This document shows positions 4,568 to 10,889 of a stretch of DNA of 12,100 bases, in pieces. This stretch comes from DATAVK01 sp036267755 (lineage in GTDB: Bacteria; Actinomycetota; Actinomycetes; JAFAQI01), in contig DATAVK010000128.1 in the NCBI GenBank assembly GCA_036267755.1, positions 1 through 12,100 of the forward strand, in the 5' to 3' direction. Position 1 is the first letter of the stretch; every line of letters starts with the position of its first letter. Made by a program: the position numbers and the translations under genes. The notes beneath the pieces were generated by a model that did not search any database, was not told the DNA's origin, and was given only the letters and a program-made list of their open reading frames with translations.

Positions 4568-7122
4568 CTATCGGTGCCGGCTCCCGCCGTCGCGGGAACT
4601 GCGGCCGTCTTCCGCGGCCGTCGCTTGCGCGGTGCCCGGGTCGCCGGCTTGCTCTCGTCATTTCCGTCGCTAGCCGCCGTGGCGGCAGCCTCGGGGTCGA
4701 GCACCGAGTCATCCGCCGTGGCGGCATCCGGCGGGCTGACGTCCTCGGTAGTCGTCGAGTCCTCCGCTGCCGGGGTCGGCGTGTGCGGCCGAGCCGACGC
4801 AGGCTTCGGCTTCGGCGGTCGGCGAGCGGCGACCGGGTCGATGGTGAGCACGACCCCGCTGCCGCCGCAGGTCTTGCAGGTCTCACTGAACGCCTCGAGC
4901 AGGCCGGTTCCGACCCGCTTGCGGGTCATCTGGACCAGTCCGAGCGACGTCACCTCGGCGACGTTGTGCCGGGTCCGGTCGCGACCGAGGCACTCCATCA
5001 GCCGACGGAGCACGAGGTCGCGGTTGCTCTCGAGCACCATGTCGATGAAGTCGATGACGATGATGCCGCCGAGGTCGCGCAGCCGGAGCTGGTTGACGAT
5101 CTCCTCGGCCGCTTCGAGGTTGTTCTTGGTGACGGTCTCCTCGAGATTGCCGCCCTTGCCGGTGAACTTCCCGGTGTTGACGTCGACGACGACCATCGCC
5201 TCGGTGCGGTCGATGACCAGGGTGCCGCCGCTGGGCAGCCAGACCTTGCGGTCGAGTGCCTTGGCGAGCTGCTCGTCGACGCGGTACGCCGTAAAGACGT
5301 CCTCGTCCTCGGTCCAACGCCGGGCCCGTTCAGCCAGGTCGGGGGCCACCCATCGGACGTAGTTGTCGATGGTGTCCCACTCGTCGGGACCCTGAACGAC
5401 GAGCGCGCTGAAGTCTTCGTTGAAGATGTCGCGGATGACGCGGATGACGAGGTCCGGCTCGCTGTAGATCAGGCTCGGAGCTGGGGCGGTCTGGGCCTTC
5501 TTCTCGATGACCTCCCACTGCGCCTTGAGCCGGTTGATGTCGCGCTCGAGGGCCTCTTCGGTGGCGCCTTCGGCGGCGGTCCGGACGATCAGACCGGCGT
5601 CGTCCGGCGTGAGCTGCTTGAGGATGCTCTTCAGCCGGGCACGCTCGGTGTCAGGGAGCTTGCGGCTGATGCCTGAGAGCCGGCCATCCGGCACGTAGAC
5701 CATGTACCGACCGGGCAGGCTCACCTGGCTGGTCAGTCGCGACCCCTTGTGGCCGATCGGGTCCTTGGTGACCTGGACGAGCACCGACTGGCCGCTCTTG
5801 AGGGCCTGCTCGATGCGCGGCGGTCGACCTTCGAGGGCGCTCGCGTCGTAGTTGACCTCACCGGCGTACAGCACGGCGTTGCGGCCGCGACCGATGTCGA
5901 CGAACGCCGCCTCCATGGAGGGCAGAACGTTCTGCACCTTCCCGAGGTAGACGTTCCCGACCATCGAGCCGGAGTCCTTGCGGGTGACGTAGTGCTCGAC
6001 GAGCACCCCGTCCTCGAGGACACCGATCTGGGTGCGGTCGTCGCCCTGCCGGACGACCATGACGCGCTCCACCGACTCGCGACGGGCCAGGAACTCCGAC
6101 TCGGTGACGATCGACGGACGGCGGCGATGCGTGTCACGGCCGTCGCGACGCCGCTGCCGCTTCGCCTCGATCCGGGTCGAGCCCTTCACGCCGCGGACGC
6201 CATCGTCCTCCTTGCGGGCTTCGCGGACGTGGACGACGGTGTTCGGCGGGTCGTCTCCCGAGCCGTCGTCGGTGGCCCCGCCACCGCCACCACCGCGGCG
6301 GCGACGCCGGCGACGCCGGGTTCCGGTCGACGTACCACCGGTCGTGTGGCCGTCGCCCTCGCCGTCGCCGTCCTCGGCGTCTGCGCTCTGGTCGGACGCG
6401 TCCGACGCCGCGTCTGCCGGGCTGTCAGCGCTGTCTGCGGAAGCCTCGGAAGCGTCGTCATCGGTCGAGCCGGGCTCGCCGGCGGGTCGTCCGCCACGTC
6501 CCCGGCGGCCGCGGCGCCGCCGGGAGGAGCGTGGCGAGTCTTCGCCGTCGGTCTCATCGCCGGTCTCGGCGCGGTCGTCGGCCTGGTCGGTGTCATCACC
6601 CGCGTCGGCGGCCGGCGCAGCGGCGGCGCGACGGGTCCGGGCGGGCGCCGCAGTGGCGCTCGGAGGCTGGAACAGTACGGCGGGGACGGCAGCCGTGGCC
6701 GCCTCCCCAGCCGGGGCGTCCGTGGTCGGCTCATCGGGCGTGGTCGCCGCGGCGGTGGCCTTGGCGGTACGCCGGCGACGGGGTGGCGCGGTCGGGGTCT
6801 CGTCGGCGGCTTCCGCTGCCGGCGGCGTCTCCTCAGCCGGCGTCGCCGCCGGTGACTCGGCCGCGACGGCCTTCTTGCGGCTGCGCCGGGCGCGCGGCGG
6901 CGCCTCGGTCGCCGTGTCGTCCGAGCCGGAGGCCGCGGCGGGCGTCGATGCGGCGGCGCTCGGCGCTGTCACGTCCGGCGTGGTGGCCGACGGCGGACCG
7001 GCGGGCCGGCTGACGGTGCGACGCCGGGACGGCGGCCGCGGCGGCTTGGTGGCTGATGCCGATTCGGTGGGGGTGTTGGACGAGGTGTCCGACGGGTCGT
7101 TGTTGCGCTCGTCGTCGAGCAA
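4564..7122 (-). CDS. rne: Ribonuclease E/G family endoribonuclease
   Basis: This endonuclease cuts single-stranded, AU-rich RNA in mRNA decay and in rRNA and tRNA maturation. The 852-aa protein has its catalytic core in the middle, as in other actinobacterial RNase E. Order: a disordered N-terminus (1-340) of Ala/Pro/Arg and acidic stretches with an eight-arginine run near 269; an S1 domain (about 385-465) with GNVYLGKVQNVLPSMEAAFV; the sensor region; the DNase-I-like catalytic part with VVDVN (D647) and IIVIDFIDM (D691); and the zinc-link C749-x2-C752. The D691-C749 distance (58) matches E. coli D346-C404. A short basic/acidic tail follows. The start is TTG at 7122, chosen because GGAG (7129-7132) lies six bases upstream; no in-frame ATG or GTG fits. 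It follows the DUF2344 gene after 141 bases containing a leader hairpin. Confidence 0.95.
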   Translation of the reverse strand: MLDDERNNDPSDTSSNTPTESASATKPPRPPSRRRTVSRPAGPPSATTPDVTAPSAAASTPAAASGSDDTATEAPPRARRSRKKAVAAESPAATPAEETPPAAEAADETPTAPPRRRRTAKATAAATTPDEPTTDAPAGEAATAAVPAVLFQPPSATAAPARTRRAAAAPAADAGDDTDQADDRAETGDETDGEDSPRSSRRRRGRRGRGGRPAGEPGSTDDDASEASADSADSPADAASDASDQSADAEDGDGEGDGHTTGGTSTGTRRRRRRRRGGGGGGATDDGSGDDPPNTVVHVREARKEDDGVRGVKGSTRIEAKRQRRRDGRDTHRRRPSIVTESEFLARRESVERVMVVRQGDDRTQIGVLEDGVLVEHYVTRKDSGSMVGNVYLGKVQNVLPSMEAAFVDIGRGRNAVLYAGEVNYDASALEGRPPRIEQALKSGQSVLVQVTKDPIGHKGSRLTSQVSLPGRYMVYVPDGRLSGISRKLPDTERARLKSILKQLTPDDAGLIVRTAAEGATEEALERDINRLKAQWEVIEKKAQTAPAPSLIYSEPDLVIRVIRDIFNEDFSALVVQGPDEWDTIDNYVRWVAPDLAERARRWTEDEDVFTAYRVDEQLAKALDRKVWLPSGGTLVIDRTEAMVVVDVNTGKFTGKGGNLEETVTKNNLEAAEEIVNQLRLRDLGGIIVIDFIDMVLESNRDLVLRRLMECLGRDRTRHNVAEVTSLGLVQMTRKRVGTGLLEAFSETCKTCGGSGVVLTIDPVAARRPPKPKPASARPHTPTPAAEDSTTTEDVSPPDAATADDSVLDPEAAATAASDGNDESKPATRAPRKRRPRKTAAVPATAGAGTDS

Positions 7123-7128
7123 GTGTTT

Positions 7129-7132
7129 CTCC
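7129..7132 (-). promoter_or_regulatory. Ribosome binding site of rne (GGAG)
   Basis: GGAG on the minus strand is six bases before TTG at 7122. It supports this rare start codon, for which no better in-frame choice exists nearby. It lies four bases beyond the end of the leader hairpin. Confidence 0.7.
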
Positions 7133-7136
7133 GTTC

Positions 7137-7173
7137 CGCTACCGGGAGCGCCTAGGCGCCCCGCGCGGTAGCG
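7137..7173 (-). promoter_or_regulatory. Nested hairpin in front of the rne start
   Basis: CGCTACCG (7137-7144) and CGGTAGCG (7166-7173) form an eight-pair outer stem. Inside it is the 12-base palindrome GCGCCTAGGCGC (7148-7159), which can form an inner stem. In the minus-strand RNA the structure ends four bases before the GGAG site of rne. It may be a 5'-leader element of rne or the terminator of the DUF2344 gene (stop at 7264). E. coli rne is autoregulated through a structured 5' leader; the same here would be inference. The rest of the 7123-7263 gap shows no clear promoter. Confidence 0.5.
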
Positions 7174-7263
7174 AGTTCGTCGTCGCCCGGCCGCAAGGGT
7201 CCGGACAACGGAAGCCGATGAAGGGCGATGCCCGGGTCGGCGACCGCTGCGCTCCCCGTCAGG

Positions 7264-8031
7264 TCACCCCAACGGATCGCTCAGCAGATCCGCGTCCCCC
7301 GGCGACGTGTCGTTCAGCAGTCCCTGCGCCAGCCGCGTCACCACAGGGGCGACGGGCGTCGTCAGTCCGGCTGCCGTTCGCAACGCCGTCAGGACATCGT
7401 CCGGTCGTACAGCGGGTGTTGCGTGCCGAACGGCCAGGTCAAGTGTCGCACATGCTCCGATCTCGGGCACGACGTCGCCGTCCGGCGCGCCGTTGCCGAC
7501 CCGCAAGCTCACGATCGCCGAGCGCGCGTCCACGGTCCGGAAACCGTCCTTGGTGGCCCGCTGCACGGGTGCCTCGGTCATTCCCAGCAGGTGCTCGGCC
7601 GCCTGCTCAGCCGCGTCCGGCGCGACCCCAGGCAGCCGGATCTGCCAGTACGACGCCTCGATCCGCTCGGCGAGCGACGGACCCTCACCCGGCACCCCCT
7701 CGATGACCTCGAGGATGTCGATCCCGGGTGGCAGGGCCCCGTCGAGCGCCGCCAGGACGTCGGCCGGGTCCCGACGCTCCGCCAGGGCGATCTCGAGGTA
7801 CTCCGCCTCGGACGCGACGCCGGTCGGTGCGGCCCCGGCGTACGACAGCTTGGGATGGGGGCTGAAGCCAGCGCTGAACGCCATCGGGATCTGAGCCCGC
7901 CGCAGCGCCCGCTCCAGCATCCGGGCCACGTCGCGATGGCTGGTGAAGCGCAGCCGGCCGCGCTTGGCGTAGCGGATCCGCAGCCGCTGGACGATCGGGG
8001 GCGGCGGCGGCCCCGGCGGCTGCCGACTCAC
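7264..8031 (-). CDS. DUF2344 protein (TIGR03936 family), partner of the radical SAM protein
   Basis: This family has no established function. It is found next to, or fused behind, TIGR03960 radical SAM proteins, often beside RNase E/G genes, as here. The 255-aa product has the family N-terminus: VQRLRIRYAKRGRLRFTSHRD (14-34; SHRD at 31-34), a helix LERALRRAQIPMAFS, GFSPHPKLSYAG (55-66) and EAEYLEI. A later block, KDGFRTVDARSAI (161-173), is also family-like. There is no membrane segment. I chose GTG at 8031: it lies 22 bases after the upstream stop, follows a G-run, and gives the usual short proline-rich lead-in. The frame stays open upstream into the radical SAM gene, which is only a shadow. 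The close spacing indicates co-transcription with that gene. Family assignment is firm, the exact start less so. Confidence 0.88.
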   Translation of the reverse strand: MSRQPPGPPPPPIVQRLRIRYAKRGRLRFTSHRDVARMLERALRRAQIPMAFSAGFSPHPKLSYAGAAPTGVASEAEYLEIALAERRDPADVLAALDGALPPGIDILEVIEGVPGEGPSLAERIEASYWQIRLPGVAPDAAEQAAEHLLGMTEAPVQRATKDGFRTVDARSAIVSLRVGNGAPDGDVVPEIGACATLDLAVRHATPAVRPDDVLTALRTAAGLTTPVAPVVTRLAQGLLNDTSPGDADLLSDPLG

Positions 8032-8053
8032 TGGGCCCCCCGCAGCAATGGCG

Positions 8054-9976
8054 TCACACCGGGGAGAGCGGGAGCAGCGGACGACCGGTCGGTCCGACCT
8101 GGATCTCGGTGCCCATCGAGGGGCAGACGCCGCAGTCGTAGCAGGGCGTCCACCGGCAGTCGTCGACCTCGCCGCCGGCCAGCGCGTCCTGCCAGTCCTG
8201 CCACATCCAGTCCTTGTCCAGGCCCGCATCGAGGTGGTCCCAGGGCAGCACCTCGGCGAGCTCGCGCTCGCGGGTGGTGTACCAGTCAAGCGAGACCGGC
8301 GTGTCCGCGAAGACCTCGCTGGCGGCCTGCTCCCACCGCTCGAACGAGAAGTGCTCGGTCCAGCCGTCGAACCGGGCACCGGCTTCCCAGACCTTGCGGA
8401 TCACAGGAGCGACCCGACGGTCGCCCCGGGAGAGAAGTCCTTCGATGATCGACGGGCGGCCGTCGTGGTAGCGCAGCCCGATCGACCGGCCGAACTCCCG
8501 GTCGTGGGTCACGGTGCCTTTCAGCGCCCGCAGCCGACGATCGACGGTCTGCCAGTCCAGCTGCGGCGCCCACTGGAACGGCGTGTGCGGCTTCGGGACG
8601 AACGCGCCGATCGAGATCGTGCAGCGGATGTCCTTGCGGCCGGCAGCCTCGCGGCCGGTCTTGATGACCCGGCGCGCCATCGCCGCGATCTGCATGACGT
8701 CGTCGTCTTCCTCGGTCGGCAGACCGCACATGAAGTACAGCTTCACCTGCCGCCAGCCGCTCCCGTACGCCGTGGCGACGGTCCGGATCAGGTCGTCCTC
8801 GGTCACCATCTTGTTGATGACGCGACGCATCCGCTCGCTGCCGCCTTCGGGCGCGAAGGTCAGCCCGGACCGCCGGCCACCACGGGTCAGCTCGTCGGCC
8901 AACGTCACGTTGAAGGCGTCCACCCGGGTCGACGGCAACGACAGCGAGACCTGCTCACCTTCGTAGCGGTCGGCCAGACCCTTCGCGATCTCCCCGATCT
9001 CGCTGTGATCGGCGCTCGACAGCGACAGCAGGCCGACCTCGTCGAACCCGGTCGCGGCGATCCCCCGCTGGACCATGTCGCCGACGGTGGTGATCGAGCG
9101 CTCGCGCACCGGCCGGGTGATCATCCCGGCCTGGCAGAACCGGCACCCTCGGGTGCAACCGCGGAAGATCTCGACGCTGTAGCGCTCGTGCACGGTCTCG
9201 GCGAGCGGCACCAGCGGCGCCTTGGGATACGGCCACGCGTCGAGGTCCATGACCGTGTGCTTCGACACCCGCCACGGCACACCGGGCCGGGTCGGCACGA
9301 CCCGCTGGATCCGGCCGTCCGGCAGGTAGGACACCTCGTAGAAGGCCGGGACGTAGACGACGCTGCTCACCGCGAGGCGGGTCAGCAGGCCGTCGCGGCC
9401 ATCCGGGCTGCCTTCGTCCTTCCAGCCGCGGATGATCGCGGTGATGGTGAGCGACGCCTGCTCACCGTCACCGAGCACGGCCGCGTCGATGAACTCCGCC
9501 ACCGGCTCCGGGTTGAACGCCGCGTGGCCGCCGGCGATGACGATCGGATGGCCGTCGGTGCGGTCAGCGGCGGTCAGCGGGATGCCGGCCAGATCGAGCG
9601 CGGTCAGCAGGTTGGTGTAGCCGAGCTCGGTCGCAAACGACACGCCAAGTACGTCGAAGGAACCCACCGGCCGGTGACTGTCCACCGTGAACTGCGGGAC
9701 GTCGTGCTCCCGCATCAGGGCCTCGAGGTCCGGCCAGACGCTGTAGGTCCGCTCAGCGAGCACGCCGTCCTGCTCGTTGAGCACCTCGTAGAGGATCTGG
9801 ATGCCCTGGTTGGGCAGCCCGACCTCATAGGCATCCGGATACATCAGCGCCCACCGGACCGGGCAGTCATCCCAGTCCTTCGTCGTGGCGTTGAGCTCAC
9901 CACCGACGTACTGCACCGGCTTGTGGACCAGCGGCAGCAACGGCTCGAGCCGTGGGAAGACGCTGTCGACGGGCAT
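8054..9976 (-). CDS. TIGR03960-type radical SAM protein with B12-binding-like N-domain
   Basis: This is a 640-aa cytosolic iron-sulfur enzyme of unknown substrate. The N-terminal part (about 20-200) has the cobalamin-binding-type fold signatures YPDAYEVGLPNQG, GVSFATELGY, AGGHAAFNPEP and GDGEQ. The DxHxxG histidine of base-off B12 binding is absent (DAYEVG, 48-53). The radical SAM core starts at FRGCTRGCRFCQAG, where C274, C278 and C281 would hold the 4Fe-4S cluster, and continues with SLPSTRVD and FAPEGGSERMRRVINK. The C-terminus has a second cysteine set, C607, C612, C615 and C618, which could bind another cluster. The ATG at 9976 gives the family start MPVDSVFPRLEPLL. A TAGCCT box six bases before it suggests a leaderless mRNA. 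It leads the operon with the DUF2344 gene, 22 bases downstream. Family is certain; function is not known. Confidence 0.93.
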   Translation of the reverse strand: MPVDSVFPRLEPLLPLVHKPVQYVGGELNATTKDWDDCPVRWALMYPDAYEVGLPNQGIQILYEVLNEQDGVLAERTYSVWPDLEALMREHDVPQFTVDSHRPVGSFDVLGVSFATELGYTNLLTALDLAGIPLTAADRTDGHPIVIAGGHAAFNPEPVAEFIDAAVLGDGEQASLTITAIIRGWKDEGSPDGRDGLLTRLAVSSVVYVPAFYEVSYLPDGRIQRVVPTRPGVPWRVSKHTVMDLDAWPYPKAPLVPLAETVHERYSVEIFRGCTRGCRFCQAGMITRPVRERSITTVGDMVQRGIAATGFDEVGLLSLSSADHSEIGEIAKGLADRYEGEQVSLSLPSTRVDAFNVTLADELTRGGRRSGLTFAPEGGSERMRRVINKMVTEDDLIRTVATAYGSGWRQVKLYFMCGLPTEEDDDVMQIAAMARRVIKTGREAAGRKDIRCTISIGAFVPKPHTPFQWAPQLDWQTVDRRLRALKGTVTHDREFGRSIGLRYHDGRPSIIEGLLSRGDRRVAPVIRKVWEAGARFDGWTEHFSFERWEQAASEVFADTPVSLDWYTTRERELAEVLPWDHLDAGLDKDWMWQDWQDALAGGEVDDCRWTPCYDCGVCPSMGTEIQVGPTGRPLLPLSPV

Positions 9977-9982
9977 CCCCCC

Positions 9983-9988
9983 AGGCTA
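9983..9988 (-). promoter_or_regulatory. Candidate -10 box of the leaderless radical SAM gene
   Basis: On the minus strand TAGCCT is followed by six G residues and the ATG at 9976. The G-run touches the start codon, too close to act as a Shine-Dalgarno site, while the box fits transcription starting on the ATG. No good -35 box is visible. Confidence 0.5.
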
Positions 9989-10029
9989 GGACCTCGCCCC
10001 TTCGACACGCCGATCCTGACGGTCGTTGG

Positions 10030-10039
10030 GAACCTGTTC
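10030..10039. repeat. Short inverted repeat in the divergent intergenic region
   Basis: GAAC (10030-10033) and GTTC (10036-10039) flank CT in the 120-base gap between the radical SAM gene and the dehydrogenase gene. It could be half of an operator acting on either promoter. A second small repeat, CGGGATACCCG, lies at 10050-10060. Both are short and may be chance. Confidence 0.2.
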
Positions 10040-10096
10040 ACCGATCAGTCGGGATACCCGAGGTTTGCTGCTGGCCAGACCTGGCACGATGACACC

Positions 10097-10849
10097 GTGG
10101 ATCTCGGAGGCGCCACTGTCGTCGTCACCGGTGCCAGTCACGGCATCGGGCGGGCCACCGCCTTCGCACTGGCGGAGGAGGGGGCGACGGTCGTCGCGGT
10201 GGGTCGCGACGAGCCGTCCCTCGAGGACGTCACGAACCAGGTCGGCGGGAGCTACGTCGTCGCCGATGTCGCCGAGCCCGGCCACGCCACCGCGGTCGTC
10301 GCGCACGCCCTCGGCGAGCACGGCCGCATCGACGCGGTGATCGCGAACGCCGGGATCGGGCACACCGGGCCGTTCGCGTCGATGCCGCTCAGCCGCATCC
10401 ACGAGCTGCTCGACATCAACCTGCGTGCGCCGATGCTCCTCGCCCGCGCGGCGGTCCCGTCGCTTGTCGAGCAGGGCTCAGGAGCGCTGGTCTTCGTCAC
10501 GTCCATCGCCGGCGTGGTTCCGGTGCCCCACGAGGCGGCGTACTGCTCCTCCAAGACGGCACTCGAAGCGTTCGCGGACTCGCTGCGGGCCGAGCTACGC
10601 GGCAGCGGCGTGGCGGTGTCGACGGTTCGACCAGGTGTGGTCCGGACCGCGTTCCACGAATCGCGAGAGCTCCCCTACGACCGCCGGTGGCCCCGGCCGC
10701 TCGCGGCGGAGCGGATCGCGGCCGCCGTCGTGGACGTCGTCCATAGCGGCGCCGAGCACCGCACCGAGCCGCGTTGGCTCGATGTTGCGGCCTGGTTGCG
10801 GACCTCGTCGCCCTGGCTCTACCGCTCGTTGTCGCGCCGCTTCGGCTGA
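10097..10849 (+). CDS. Short-chain dehydrogenase/reductase, substrate unknown
   Basis: A classical SDR oxidoreductase of 250 aa, the usual length. The Rossmann motif TGASHGIG (11-18) is at the N-terminus, followed by NAG (84-86), N108, the catalytic S136 in TSIAG, and Y149-x3-K153 (YCSSK), then RPGVVRT (178-184). R37 after the second strand (AVGRD) suggests NADP(H) rather than NAD(H); that is inference. The last 25 residues (WLDVAAWLRTSSPWLYRSLSRRF) look amphipathic and could form a substrate lid or surface helix. The start is GTG at 10097, because the Rossmann fold begins at once and no ATG is in frame nearby. There is no Shine-Dalgarno site; a weak CACGAT box lies six bases before the GTG. 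The gene is divergent from the radical SAM gene and 40 bases upstream of the aminotransferase. Substrate cannot be assigned. Confidence 0.88.
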   Translation: MDLGGATVVVTGASHGIGRATAFALAEEGATVVAVGRDEPSLEDVTNQVGGSYVVADVAEPGHATAVVAHALGEHGRIDAVIANAGIGHTGPFASMPLSRIHELLDINLRAPMLLARAAVPSLVEQGSGALVFVTSIAGVVPVPHEAAYCSSKTALEAFADSLRAELRGSGVAVSTVRPGVVRTAFHESRELPYDRRWPRPLAAERIAAAVVDVVHSGAEHRTEPRWLDVAAWLRTSSPWLYRSLSRRFG

Positions 10850-10877
10850 CCTGGACACACGTCGGCGGCGTACGGCT

Positions 10878-10883
10878 TAATCT
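10878..10883 (+). promoter_or_regulatory. Candidate -10 box of the leaderless aminotransferase gene
   Basis: TAATCT is followed by GTGGAC and then GTG at 10890, the same six-base spacing as at proA and the radical SAM gene. TGGACA at 10852-10857 resembles a -35 box, but its 20-base spacing is long. The aminotransferase gene probably has its own promoter even though the dehydrogenase stop is only 40 bases upstream. Confidence 0.45.
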
Positions 10884-10889
10884 GTGGAC

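Noticed and set aside
6280..6320. GC-rich triplet repeats in rne as a repeat element
   Set aside because: They encode the arginine and glycine runs of the RNase E arm and are explained by the coding sequence.
7148..7159. The palindrome GCGCCTAGGCGC as a phage attachment or protein operator site
   Set aside because: No integrase or other mobile gene is present, and the palindrome is nested inside a larger perfect stem, so an RNA structure explains it better.
8032..8379. A longer DUF2344 protein starting at 8379
   Set aside because: The extension overlaps the radical SAM coding region in another frame and does not look like the family. GTG 8031 gives the expected N-terminus.
10026..10058. TTGGGA and GATACC as a conventional dehydrogenase promoter
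   Set aside because: The spacing is 21 bases and both boxes are poor matches.
8048..10849. A 933-codon plus-strand frame that could suggest a large fusion with the dehydrogenase
   Set aside because: Everything before 10097 is antisense to the radical SAM gene or lies in the intergenic gap, with no family motif. The Rossmann fold begins right after GTG 10097.
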